Program-made: the position numbers and the translations under genes
Part shown: in pieces, positions 1-16,200 of the stretch
Layout: the number at the start of each line of letters is the position of its first letter
Numbering within the stretch: the stretch's first letter is position 1
Notes under the pieces: generated by a model
What the model was told of the DNA's origin: nothing
Database searches by the model: none
What the model saw: only the letters and a program-made list of their open reading frames with translations
Source: Ischnura elegans
Taxonomy: Eukaryota > Arthropoda > Insecta > Odonata > Coenagrionidae
NCBI RefSeq assembly: GCF_921293095.1
Contig: NC_060254.1
Location: 55,784,069 to 55,848,068, forward strand
Direction: 5' to 3'
DNA length: 64,000 nt

Positions 1-153
1 CCGATAAACATCCTGGATCCGTCCATCCCTAGTAAAAATACATGAAAATACCATCTTATGGTATAAAAAAGTAAAAATTGTGGTTCTGCAATGTTTGGCA
101 ATACGGGCGGCCCCACAAGGGGGGAAGGCGCGCCCCATCTGTATCCACCACTG
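1..153. mobile_element. hAT-type MITE, right part only (cut by window edge)
   Basis: The right half matches, in reverse complement, the left part of the complete hAT-type MITE at 23775-24032: both share the tract around 'AATTGTGGTT.TGCAATG', a GC-rich block and an end reading ATC.(C/G)CCACTG. The remainder lies outside the window, so its second target duplication cannot be seen. No coding capacity. The open frame over this stretch is repeat sequence, not a gene. Confidence 0.6.
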
Positions 154-470
154 CACTTAATAGTAATTATCCGTGGCCAAACAACATGATCATCATCCAT
201 AATAATAAGTCTTTCATGTTTCCCCAAGTTTATTACCCCATTCACTACGCATACATATCAAATGCCTCTCCCACACCTATATCAAATGCTTCTCCCACAC
301 TCCTATCAAATTCCTATATCTCGCCTAATCTCTTCCTATCTATTTCCTGCCTTACTTCCACAAACCATGAATTCTTGGGTATTCCTCTTTTCCTTCTACA
401 AAGTACAAACCAAAGAATGATATTTAAAGTAATGCTACTTACGTTATTACTGAAATAGTATCACTACATC

Positions 471-1020
471 CAAGGGCGCACCCAGAAGCAAAACAAGGGG
501 GGAGGAGGCAAGCCATGGTCGTTCAAGTGGTAACATAGCACAGGAAAAGGTGAATGAAACCACCATTTTAAGAAAATTATAACAGCGCTTTATTAGTTTT
601 TAAAATCATTTGCTCGAAAAAAAAAATTATTTTTGCAACATATCTTTTGCTAATATCCTTTTTCATGTGTAAAGAAGATTTGTTTAAAGCTTTCGTTTCA
701 ATCCAATCATGGTTTGCGATTTTTCCCTCTATGAATTAAGGCTGGGGGGGTTAGGTGCAACAAATACCGGGGTGTGTGGGGGTATGGAGTACCCACCAGG
801 ATAAGCGGTAGGTGCGAGATTAAAAAATTCCAGAATTTTAAGATAAATGGTTCAAAATGATGAGTTTTACGGCTTTCTGAGGGATAGTTTATTAAACCTT
901 ACTCTATTCTATTATTAATATCAATCCAATTAAGTAAAATGGATTAAACTCGAACATTTCTCTGAGCTTTGGGGAGAGGGGGCGGTTTATCCCCCAAAAC
1001 CCACCCTCACTGCGCCCATG
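471..1020. mobile_element. hAT-type non-coding element, same family as 60996-61326
   Basis: The left end (CAAGGGCGCACCCAGAAGC) and the G-rich stretch followed by GCCATGGTCGTTCAAGT match, in inverted order, the right end of the element at 60996-61326. The right end reads GCGCCCATG. The flanking octamers are ACTACATC (463-470) and ACTACCTG (1021-1028), a decayed but recognisable 8-bp target duplication as made by hAT transposases. It is about 220 bp longer than the 331-bp copy. No coding potential. Confidence 0.6.
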
Positions 1021-1253
1021 ACTACCTGTAGAGGTACATGCACCCCCTCTCGCACATGATACATTAAACTAGTCCAGACTTCGCCACTTTATTTTTTCCC
1101 CATTTGAATGTATTTCGGAGAAATTACCAGCATTGCCTTCCTCGTTTACAACTGGAGAAAAGAAAAGAGATGGGCGTGTGACGCAAGAGTATTTGCGTTG
1201 TTTTTTTTCCAAGAAAAGAAGGAGGCCACTATAAGGAACTCTTAGGAGTCAAG

Positions 1254-1836
1254 TAGGGGCCTGGCCAGGTCGGCTGCTCGGCGATCGCTGAGGGCCCCTA
1301 GCTTAGGGGGACATCACAACACTCGCGTCTGCCGTGAAACATGTGCGAAGGGTGGAATAAAAAAGACTCAGGTTACTTGAACCAATGTTTTTTTTGCTAT
1401 TATAAAATTCTACGTTTTCATTACTTGCTTTATTTACGACATAATCAGTGCAAAACGTTCATACACAAATTAAGTTGTCAGAAGAATAAGGAGAACCTGA
1501 TGCTTTTTTGAAAGGGTAATTCGAAAAGGTTATTTTAAGAGTATTTTTTTAGATTTCACTGAGGATTCAATAAAAAAATCACTAAATCGGTAAACTATAA
1601 AAAAATTATTAAATTTTATAAGCTGTGAAATTCTCACTTTTGACGGTATTGTTTTTACTAATTTGCTGTTTTAATGAACTTACATCTAGTTTTTAAGAGC
1701 CAGAACAGCGTGAAAATCTATCTCTGGGCGCCCAATTTCCCAGTACAATCCGGAGAAGGACCCGCGAATACCCCGATAACGAAGGCCCCATTATGATCCT
1801 CAGCCGAGGGCCCCCAACCACCCCAGACCGCCCCTG
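1254..1836. mobile_element. hAT-like non-coding element, copy A
   Basis: The ends are inverted repeats rich in GGGGC/CTGG (left TAGGGGCCTGGCCAGG; right CCAGACCGCCCCTG). Flanks GAGTCAAG (1246-1253) and AAGTCACG (1837-1844) are a diverged 8-bp target duplication. A second copy lies at about 47643-48229 in the same orientation and shares long AT-rich internal stretches, including the tract TATAAAATTCTACGTTTTCATTAC with few changes. No open frame of note, so a non-autonomous element. Confidence 0.65.
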
Positions 1837-3604
1837 AAGTCACGGGTCCATACCGATAGGGGAGACAATAATGGTCCTGTGCGTTTATCTCGTGTTTAAC
1901 GGGAGAGATAAGACGGAAAAAATAACAGCTGTGAAATAATGCAGAGAGGAAAACAGCCAAGTGCGACTCAACATGTTGATAAATACTGATCGTTTTATTG
2001 CCGAATCCTTCTTTTATCTTTTGTTTTTAAGTTAGCCATTCATCCACGAATGCAATTTATGTTGTTATCATCTTTACAGCTAAACCTCAGGTAAATGAAG
2101 GTATTTCTCTCATGTTCTCCATGAATTGGTTATTGACCGACGTTTCAGTACTTAGGTACCATCATCATGGAAGATGAAAATAGTTTGTTGTGTCTTCGTT
2201 AGATATAACAGAAAAAAAACTTATTAAAGTGTGCATTATTTACTAGATAATTGGTATCTTAGCGATGATACAAGTCAATTTAGCCGCGTTAGCTTTTATG
2301 ATCGAACTATTACACATGCCTTCTGATGAGGATGTCCGAGAAGAGTTCCGTCGCGAGCTGACTTCGTAAAGTTCATGGATAGTAGTAATTCAAACAGCTG
2401 TAGTGTATACAATTGTATATCCTATGGTCAATCGTGCACATACTTATTTGACGGCTCCGTCATCATAATGGTAGATATGGCGCCTTTGTCATTTACATAA
2501 TGATGACCTGCAGGAGCAGCTTAGACGCGGTCGGCAGGAACTCGTGACGTCATCAACTTATTTGCTAAAGGGTTAAAGCTATCGATTCTTCGCCGCGAAT
2601 ACCTCGAGATATAGGCGGACGGATTTTAAAATGGGGAATAAGAGCCACTCTCTTTTACTCTATCACTAAAGAAACCATGATATTTAGATAAAATGACAGG
2701 GAGTATGCCTTGCTGTTAATTGAAGAGGGAAGTACATGAAGGAATGGGAGGATGCCTTAAGAAGCATTATTGCTCAAGCTTCTCCTTACTTAATTGGCAG
2801 AATAATTTAATAAAATAAATCAATATAGTATTTATTTTTAAAATTAGCAGATAATCACATTCTTAAAAAAGGTTACCATGCTGAGTCATAATTTTTTCAT
2901 GCATGGTGATGGGATTATAGAAAGAATGAAAATTCAGGAAATTAAGAAAAGTACTGTTTAATTGAAATTAAATAACATATCACAATTGATGCAACGTGTC
3001 AGTTCCTCACGACACCATCTGCAGATGTCTTTTCTGCACCATTAGTATGTATATTGTACAACCATCTTCAAGCTGCTTTTTCTTTAGCACAGCATTGGAA
3101 CATAACAAATGTAATACGATTAAAGAGTCCAATACAGTATCTTCCACAAGTCACTCTCCTCTCTCAGTAGATTAATTAATATCACAATTGTCACTGTTGA
3201 AAAGATGAGTCAACCATTTCTTTTCAAATCATAAAATGCAAGAATTCTTCATTATTGAGATTGAATTTTCAATCACAATGTATTACAAAAAATGATTTTA
3301 AGTAAACATGACGTATTTTAAAATGCAAACATTGCATTTTACTGACAAATATGACAGCTTTATCTGAAATCACATTATTTTAACTTTAATTTGTACAGCT
3401 GAAGGACTTTCATACAAACTGCACATAGATTGTATACAGGACTGCATTATTGAGTTCATGGAAATGGTTCACGACATATTCATCAAATACTTCAACACAA
3501 TCTCTTACGCCTAATAAAAAAACATATGCACACATTTAACACTTGAGTGGTAAGAGATCTGGAAGTCCTGCACACACACTTTTTGTCATGGATCCAGACA
3601 GATT
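1837..3604. other. Cathepsin L 3' flank, no gene seen
   Basis: AT-rich sequence between the copy A element and the cathepsin L stop codon. The part next to the gene is probably its 3' UTR: on the minus strand an AATAAA (plus-strand TTTATT at 2831-2836) lies about 770 bases beyond the stop. No other gene, RNA gene or recognisable repeat was found here. Confidence 0.4.
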
Positions 3605-7301
<3,697 letters not shown>

Positions 7302-7390
7302 GGTGAACTCTGTAAATGAAGGACGTAAATTAGTACTAGTCGACCTACAATTCCAACGCACAAATTGGCTGGGACATCTTTCAGTCTCAC

Positions 7391-7430
7391 CGTGAAGGCT
7401 GTTCACTCAACGAGAGACAACGCAGAACTG
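7391..7430 (-). promoter_or_regulatory. Cathepsin L 5' UTR exon and arthropod initiator
   Basis: On minus, the ATG exon is preceded by a good acceptor (TTTACAG, exon from 7309), so transcription starts in an upstream exon. A clear donor (CACG|GTGAGACT) ends one at about 7391. A TCAGTT initiator motif, the arthropod consensus, lies at 7427-7432 and would give a 5' exon of about 40 nt. I see no TATA box at the expected distance. The boundaries are an inference from motifs. Confidence 0.55.
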
Positions 7431-7520
7431 AAGTAGCAATAAACAAGCACTCGCTTCGTCCACCAAACCTTTTCCTAAGATACGCAATACCCCGTGACCC
7501 TGATGTGTACATATGATCGA

Positions 7521-7528
7521 TGACGTCA
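7521..7528. promoter_or_regulatory. Perfect CRE palindrome upstream of cathepsin L
   Basis: TGACGTCA, the full palindromic cAMP-response/ATF site, lies about 90 bp upstream of the proposed cathepsin L start and partly overlaps an ATCGAT motif. The position suits a promoter-proximal bZIP (CREB/ATF-type) site. Function is inferred from motif and position only. Confidence 0.4.
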
Positions 7529-9593
7529 ACTAGTCTCTAAATTATTGCCCTATAAAATCCAAGGCTTTGTGTAGATTTAACACTTAAATTTTCGTTCAGA
7601 GGTGATGGTTTATTTCTGTTCGACAATTAATGCAATTCTGATATTATCATCACAACGAAATTGCAAATACAATACAATCGAGTCCACCACTCAATCGATT
7701 CTTCACCTCTAAATCGATTCATCAGATGGTCCACCGAGTACAATCGATCGGGAAGATGGCGCTCATTCAAATGCAGGATAATTCAGGAATGGCTAAGAAT
7801 AATGCGACAACTTTACATCACGAAGAATTTTTTTCTTCACTTGGATTATGAGATTTTAAAATTTATGCTATATATTAGTGGTGCGAATATAAGATTATTA
7901 AAGTAATACTTGCTGGATAATGTTTATTAGACTTACCTTTTAACGAAAGTGAATACATATAATCATGGCTCTTATATACGGGTATGTAATGGCCATGCAT
8001 ATAATATTACATGCGCACTACATTTTTCGATTTTTAATTTCTGAAATATTCTCGAAAAACTTATTTTTTACTTTTTCGTCAATCATATTTGAAATATGAT
8101 AAGCCGTGCATACGGTCGTATAGGCCGTTATTTTCTTCTCTTAATAAAACGTGTTTTTAATGTTATCTTTTATTCTTAAAGATTATTTTAGACTTTTTAG
8201 TTTTGTTAGTGAAGAATTCTGCAATCGATTAAAAGTTTAGTGCAACCACATATGATTGTCTGACTTTTACACCTCACTTTTTTCTGGGATGGTGATGGCT
8301 TGATTCGTTTCAAAAGTTTACTCTCTTAATCTACGTTGTCATCATCCATATATTATTTATAAATCAATTTGACTATTTCTAATATATTGCAGGAAAAATC
8401 AGTTACTTCATTACTAGAATCTCGGATTTTCTTCTAAATAGGCTTAGCCTTCATGGGTGGACATTCATTACTTTTTATTTTATTTTTTTATTCATCACCA
8501 GAAAACAGCATTATTAGGGCTTTACAGCTGGGAGCTACAACAGGTCACAATAGACCATCATGAGCATTCATGTGTTGGATCGGGGCAACCTACCCAGGTG
8601 GGACTCAACTCCCCGACCTTTGATTTGGCAGACAAGGACTGTACTCTGCCACCACTGAGGCCTGAAAAAATGTGATGAATCTGGTAATTGTAAAATTCAT
8701 ACATGATTAATTAATCATTCGTTACACTTTCTACAAATAATATTTTTGAAACATGCTTACTCCCATACTCCCTCATGCCCATTTGCGTTGAGGAGTATGA
8801 GAGCGGGGGAAGATTTGAAGGGGGTCACTGCGGTCATCACCCCACTCCAAATTTTTTCAAAACTTTTTATTTTTATTAGTTGCATAGTTTTTGTATCCTT
8901 GTAAATGAGTAAAAGGGGTTTGTATGCAAGTGCATGGCTACAAGCCCGAAATGCGAAAGTAGTTTGAGATGTATTTCTCATGAAGCGTAGCACTCCCTAA
9001 CTTTAAAGACAATCTTCTCTCCCAGAGGATATTCCATACTCCCCATACCCAGGTCATGGCTGCCCCCAAATTTGATGCTGAATCCGCCCCTGTATGGGTG
9101 ATAAGTATAGGAGTATGTTTTACAGCTTAATAGATGTTAGATTTAAGCTTATTAGATGTTAGACTTAGAGAAATAAAGAGATGAGTGGCACAAAAGATTG
9201 ACTATTGAATAATGACAGGAAACATATCATATCATGTGAATTAAATTAGTGTTTACCTCTTCTCAAAAATTAAACTTAATATTTTTCCAGCTTTGTTGAG
9301 GATTACAAAACTGAGTATTTATAAAACGCCCTGATGAGGCCAATAATTACTAATGGAGCTGAGATGTGACATCTAGTACAACGTAATGAAGAAATTTTAT
9401 AGAAATGAAACATTCCTTACGGAAGGGGAAAATATATATGTATTTCTTTATAAAGATAGTTATGTGCGTTACAATTTCATGTGTAACGGTGGAAAAAGTA
9501 TGTGTCTTTACATTTTTATCGGTGATACGAGTTTAGGGGTGGGGTGATACAGACTAATAACCATCTTTGTGGTGGGGAAAGTATATCAAACCA
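7529..9593. other. Intergenic region between the divergent cathepsin L and actin-like genes
   Basis: Contains several ATCGAT hexamers between about 7690 and 7750, a tRNA-headed SINE at about 8536-8672 and a decayed repeat around 8750-9100 ending in a phrase typical of dispersed insect repeats (GAATCCGCCCCTG). No convincing protein-coding exon was found. It should hold the promoter of the plus-strand actin-like gene. Confidence 0.45.
8536..8672 (-). repeat. tRNA-derived SINE fragment
   Basis: Read on minus, GGCCTCAGTGGTGGCAGAG begins a tRNA-like head with an A-box-like block (TGGCAGAGTACAGTCC), followed about 30 bases later by a B-box-like block (GAGTTGAGTCC). The layout is that of an internal RNA polymerase III promoter in a tRNA-derived SINE. 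It cannot fold as a functional tRNA: the stems do not pair fully. Boundaries are approximate. Confidence 0.45.
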
Positions 9594-9976
9594 CTATGCA
9601 GGCCCATTGCATTTTGAGACACCAAGCAGATCATGCCAATTTTACGAAAATCCATCGTGCTAATGATATTTATCTAAGCAGTGCATCAAGAAAAGAGATA
9701 GTGCTGTTGGTAAGTCACTTGCAATATTTGAACGTCATACCTATGCTAGCGCAATGCATGCATAGTAAAAAATTTGACTATTTCAAACCTGCCGCGTGAA
9801 TTATGGGTTGTACGTCAGTTCCACCTTGCGGTCAAATTCATACCGAGCATTTGGATAAGTTTTCATTCGTCAATTTTTCAATGCGTGGGATTTGATTTGT
9901 GTTGTGTTTTTCAGAGATTCCGATTATTAAAGGAAGTATTTGATTCCTCTACTGATGTTTCGGAAGTAGAAGTGTA
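9594..9976 (+). other. Candidate 5' exons of the actin-like gene
   Basis: Two possible exons precede the first firm exon of the actin-like gene. The first runs from an ATG at about 9594 to a good donor at 9709 (TTG|GTAAGTC) and would end ...SRKEIVLL. The second opens after a strong acceptor (GTGTTTTTCAG, exon from 9915), reads RFRLLKEVFDSSTDVSEVE in the matching phase, and could end at a weak donor near 9976 that keeps frame with the exon at 10224. Phase continuity supports the model, but the residues match nothing I recognise and the last donor is poor. Confidence 0.3.
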
Positions 9977-10223
9977 TAAATGTGTTCTTCGAACATAAAT
10001 ACATCAGTAAATATATTTAACATCCCTACGGAGGTTCTCACCAAGATACTTTTACAATGTGATGTAATTGATATTTTATCATTTTGTTGCACCAGCAAGC
10101 ACTTAAATCATGCCATCGACAATACTTATTTCTGGTAATAACATAAAGTATCATTTCATAAGATGGTTGCTTAATTTTTACAGTTTTTGTCTTCATGCTC
10201 ACTTAAATTTGACTCTTTTGCAG

Positions 10224-13200
10224 GAAGCAAAAATGGAAAACAATCGTTTCAACGACCAAGTTTACCTTACCTGCGGTTTTGGATTGCGTGGCATCACAGT
10301 TCAAAACTGCTTGTATACGATATCATGTTGTAGTTGGTGGAGAAGAAGGTGATGAGTATGCGTTTCCGTCATGTAGATGTTGTAAATCTTATTCCTGTAT
10401 TCATGGATGTGTCGAACATTGGAAACCTAAGTTAGTGGTTGATTTGGGGTCCAAAATAACACGAATATTCAATGCGTCTACAATAGAAGTTAGGAATCAT
10501 TTGTCTGTGTACAGAATTCAGGATAAATTCTTTCAAAAAAGCAAGGATGAAAAACACTCGCCGAAAGGTCAATCAATCGGTGCGTCTGGAGATCAAGCGT
10601 GTGAATGTGTTGGGGGCATGTCTTTGGGGAGACATGTACACGGTTATAGTGCCATCGAGTTCAGAGACTTGGATTGCGTTCATGTCCGTGAAGAGAAATC
10701 TCTTTTGGCTGCCAAGAGGTCATATTGTGCGGTGTGCTCATCGATTCATGCACAATATTCTCCTTGTGCAAATGAGGAGTCTCGAATGCCTAATTTCAAT
10801 TGTGAATGGTTCAAGAACGAATTGTGTTCTACTCTGCAGGAGGGCACTGGCAGTGCCAGTCATTTATTCAGCCCAGGTCTTGGCATGAGGAACCCTGTTG
10901 GTTTTCCGTATTTGGTGACAAGTTACCTTAGGGAGGTTTTGATCGGAAAATTCATCAATTCAATTATCAACCCCTTTGTGCTGAGAGCTCCTGGGTCAAC
11001 TGTGTTCATGTGCATACCGAATTCTGGCAGTCCACCCAACGTTTGTCGCTCTATTCTAAACTTCTTCTTCGTGGAAATGAAAGTTGGAAGGTAAAATGGC
11101 TTATAATAGGATGTTTGTTTATCTATTACTCGTGTTGAATCTGATTTTATAAGAACCCTTTCGTTCACGGAATGCATCGTCATTGCTCTTTTAGGCGATG
11201 AAATTCTCTGTCGAATGAATGTTTAGTTGTGCAAATGTGTTGAATTTGTCCTACTAGATTAAGTACACTATATTAACATAATAAGCCTTGATCTGCTACT
11301 TATACCATGGGCTCATGGTACCCCTTAATCAAGAGGTATTGAATGAGGAATAACTTGATGTAATTATATTGAGGTATCATATTCATATGCACCTACCCAA
11401 GCCGGAAGAACTACTGTAGAAATAAGTATTATCAATTCTCTGGAAGATTGTAATTCGGTACATATTAATTTCTTTTGCAGAAAGCATTTACATTCATTAA
11501 CTTAACCATTACAATAAGAATTCTACATGAGAAGAATGCTCACTTCCTTAATATCCCCTTTGCAAAAAACTTCTGAAATATTTTGACTTGATGACTGAAT
11601 TTCAAAATTGAGTTAAGATTTGCATATATATTTTTGGCTCTCCTTAATTAATGGTCGTTAGTTCTCAGGTATTTTCATTTCTTCTATTTAGGGTGTGTCT
11701 AATTCCAAAAGCACTGGGACTAGCCAAGTCTGAATCAGCCAGTTGCTGTATTACTGTCGACAGTGGTGCTTTCTCGACATCGGTGGCTGTTGTGGTTGAC
11801 GAGCGAGTAGTTGCTGTGAAGGACATTCCTGTTGGCGGATGGCACCTCTCTAAAGAATTACACAGTTCCCTGGTGACGAGGGGATGCATATCTCCTGAAG
11901 GAAGTGGAATGGTTAGTTTAATTTTTCTTGTTGGAGTTTTGAAGGCTAAGTTACTTTTTGAGGAACTGTAGAAATAATAACATGGACCTGCAAATTCTTA
12001 ATTGCCACCATCCCTTACCTGCAGATTTCTAATATAGACTTTTTTGAAATTGTGTATCAGGATATTTACTCCCTTATGGTGGGCCAGATTTTCCTTTAGG
12101 CTAAGTAGGCTTCAGCCTAGCAAGGCCTCAAGATCAAGAGGGGCTTGCATTCAAATTGTTAGCAAAATTAAAGTTACACTATTCTAAAAACCGTGAACGA
12201 TATAATCTATTTTTCATAATGGTTAGTGGCAATCACAACATGTTTTGTTTAAAATATTGATATGTATTACAGTAATTATGTATTTTATCATCTTTCATGT
12301 AATTTACAAACTTGAAAATGGAAGATAAAACGGCCTCATAATGACGGCTAGCATAATGCTTCTTTTCATCTAAATCCGGCCCTGCCCATATGAATTTTTT
12401 TTTGCAATTTTCATAATTTCTTTCCATAATTCATATTTCATGCATGCAAATCAAATTATTACTCTTACAGTTTTAAGTCATTTGAATTAATTTTTGTATT
12501 TTTGGAGTTCCTACTAATGTATTGTGAGTAGAGTACAGTGCTTAGTGCCTTGATTGAACTGTTATATATTGCCATGCTAGGGTAAATGTTTCCATTGCGT
12601 GTGCCCATTTATATTCTATGTATTTAAGACATTTTGTTCTCTTGTTGAAAAAAATCTGTGAATAAATTTATTAGACGAGCCTGACAAATAAGAAGAATAC
12701 TGAAAGACTTCCTCTTAATTCAGTTTTGCAACTTGTTTAATGCTCAAGAGTAAAGCATTTTGGTAAATGTTAATATTTTTACCTGTGGTAACAATGTGTA
12801 TGGTCTTGTAGTTAAAAAGAAAGCTTGTGATGGAGATCTTTTTGCTGGAGAATTTTTTGATTTTTAACCAAAACTTATGATGATGAACATGTGAAAGATT
12901 CATTATTGACATGAATTGAAAGTAGTTCTTTTCCCCATATCTGCACGAGGGTTGGTTTACATAGCCAATTTTATTCCTCTGAAGCAATAGAATCTCCCCG
13001 ATGGAAGAGGAATTACAAAAAAAGTATAGCATACGATCATTCATTGTGTTTAGATATTTGTGTATAGTTATCTACTAAAGGGACATTTGCTGTCCAGAGT
13101 TTGAGTATTACTTAATGTTTGTATATGTAACTGAAAATGAAACCGAAAATGAATATATCATAATAAATGACACTAACAAGGTACTATGCAATTTACAAAA

Positions 13201-16200
13201 CTTGAATAGGAGAATTTTAGGATTTAAGAGGATAAGGTTGATATGGTGGATATTGTGTTGGTTTCTCCCCGTAGGTCTGAGTTCAAATTCTGATGGTAGA
13301 AGAGATTTTTCAGAGGTTACCCTATCCCTTTTGAGTGTTGCGTTAGGACACTTCAAGCACGACACTCCATCTATCAAATGAGACTCAAAAGCTGTGGTCA
13401 CCTCAGTACCTTTCTTTAAGAGCAAATTCTCCTTGACCTTTGACCTTTCCCTTAAGGCACTAATGACCTCAGTGGTCAGTTGCCTTCTCCAAATACCAGA
13501 AAATGATCAACATTGAATTTGTTTAAAGTAAAATCTCACTATTTCAATTTTACAAATGAAATGATGAGAAAACAATACTTGGTTGCAGAGTGTTATACAA
13601 AATGTATAGCATAACATATTCATACATAAAGACCATTATATTGCATTATAAAATATCTTGGGGTTTGATATAGGATTGTAAGCTGTTTGCTGAGTATGTT
13701 TAACATGCGTTCTGCCTGATGTGTAAACTGTTTTGTGTCCTTTAGGGTTGTGTCCACCATCGCTCTCTCGGATCGAAGTCGTCTCGGTGGAGTTTTGAAG
13801 GACCACCACAAGTCCCTGTGGTCTCCTTCGATGAGGCTTCTGTTAAATCCATGTGTCGACTGGCTCCAAATTTGCATAGCAAGAAGACTCTTATGATTCC
13901 TAGTCAAACTCAGACTGTTTACCTCAACAGAGCATGTAGTCATAATGACTGCTCCAAGGACTTGGTCCAGGTAAGTCCTTCAAATGTAGCCATGCTAGCA
14001 ATTTGATACTACGTAGCATTTATATTTAAACTTTTCTCGGGTTTCCGCACAGGTAATATATTAATATATTCGAAGAGCCCCGACATTTTGGGTTCCGACT
14101 TGTCACCCATTCTTAACCCCTTGGTTGGGGGCAGAAATTTCCTTATCTTTCACCTGGTGGGGAGCAAATCCACCGATTTTCGGAGATGCCGTTTTCGAAA
14201 AAAAATTTATAGTAAAGCTATTGTACAAAAATGGCAATATACTTAAAATATATTGGTATAGAACCTCTGACAAAGCAAAAAACATGCAATGATGCATAAA
14301 GAATGAATATTCACGCCTTCTCCGCATAACATTGCGACGCGACATCACGCGCGACTATAGTCTCGCTCCTCACATGGGGAGCGGAGTCCGCTTGCGACTA
14401 TAGTCGCTCTTCCCAGTTAAGGGGTTAAGGCTACTGTGAGAATGAATGAATTGAGAATGGGTGACGAGTCAGAACCCATGCACTTTTTCATTTCCCTTCT
14501 CCTTAGGTGTGCTTGAGAAATGAGTTCACCACTGGACCAGAGATACACTTTGCTGCCCTCAGTCTTCCCCAAGTTATCTGTGATTTGACCAAAGGACTTC
14601 CGTACAGTCTTAAAAGGCAGTGCCTATCCAACATCCTGCTTTCAGGTAAGTTGCGGTTAACTTTTTTCTGTTATGAGCTGGTTTTATAATGTCTAATTAG
14701 CATTAACTGGAACATTATATGTACCGTTATACCCTTAACTTGAGAATATTTGAGGGGTTGAGAAGCCAAGGGGTACAAGTGATATTTTTCTCAATAGGGT
14801 TAGGTAAAGTTAATTGTTAGAATAAGGGCCCCCGCGCACTGGCAACTTGTGCAAAGCAACTATTTAGTTGCTTTGTGGAAGTTCAAATGAAACACACAGG
14901 ATCGACTGTGGCCCCGCACACAGGCGACTTTTTAGTTGCTGCAAAAAGTTGCCCGTGCGCGGGGCCACATTCAATGCCGTGTGTTTCATTGGGACTTCCA
15001 AAAAGCAACTAAATAGTTGCTTTGCACAAGTTGCCAGTGCGCGGGGGCCCTAAATGCACAAAAACTTGGTTGCCAAGGGATATGAGTGAGTCTCTGTTCT
15101 GTGCTGCCATTAAGTGGAAAATCAAATGCACTACTAAATATCTACATAATTGATCTCCATTGTTTTCTATACTTAATTTCTGTACCTCTGTGTGGAAAAA
15201 AATCACTTGTACCCCTTGGCTTCTCACCTACTCATTTGAAAGTTGAAGTAAAGCGTAGGATTTCATTATAACCTTGAGTTGAAAGTGTGGCCTAAAATGG
15301 AAGACATCATTCTCTGATATTCATGTTGAGAAAAAACATAATTAGACAATGCCAAACCCTCCTACATGTTTAACAATTTATCTGAAGAATGAAAGCAGAG
15401 CAAAATGTTAACTCTTTTTAATTTCATTCAAGGCTGACATTAAGTGACATAACGTCTGGAAATCTTTGTGGAAATATGTAAAAAATGAAGATGACAAGAA
15501 AATAAGTCGGTGATCGACAGTTTACATCAGCCATTCAAATAATATGTAACCTTATTTGTCTTGTGTAAGCAATCTTGAGTTCAAATCAGACAAGGCTCAT
15601 AAATCAGCATTGAGAAGACTTATTGATGGAATAATCGTCATTTTATGAGGCATCAGTGTGCATGGAGCCTGTAGCAGGTGCTTATCTGAAAATATGGGGG
15701 TGTATTTGTCTTTCAGTGTAGGTTTTGTAATATTTTTTTTAAATTGTGGAGTATGTTACTGTTTGGATATTAAAGAGATAAATATTTTTTCATTTTAAAT
15801 CCGTTGCTTACTTCTCAGCTTATACAAAATGAAAAATAGATGGTCTTAAGTCAGGAACATAGCAGGAAATTTGCTTGGAGTGTGCTGAGGAGGTACATTT
15901 GTATTTGGGTTATTTTATTGTCAATTTGCATGAATCGGAAAACCATACATTACTTAAGCCAGCTATATATTTTTTTTCATAATGCTGGAAGTTAAATTCA
16001 TCATTAGTTATTGGCAGGAATTATGAAATGTAGCTGTATCAAAGAGTGGAGGGTCAGAGGACAGGTCCCCGTGAGCTAAGTGGTCTCCTCAGGAGATGTA
16101 TCGTAGGTAGTCTCCACTAGGGGAAAATTTTATATCAGGAAACAGTGGTGCATTTAGTTAGAATGGCTGCAATGTTGCTCGAGGCAACCTTGTCTGTTTG

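Noticed and set aside
78-458. 126-residue open frame on plus at the window start
   Set aside because: Its first part lies in a hAT-type MITE and the rest is low-complexity (repeated Ser-Asn-Ala-Ser-Pro-Thr); no family match or splice context.
10232-10352. Alternative start MENNRFNDQ in the first firm exon of the actin-like gene
   Set aside because: That frame stops at 10352, while the offset frame stays open for 867 bases and runs into the actin-like segments.
14826-15050. A microRNA precursor
   Set aside because: Arms are far too long and perfect, and the TAA flanks identify a fold-back transposon.
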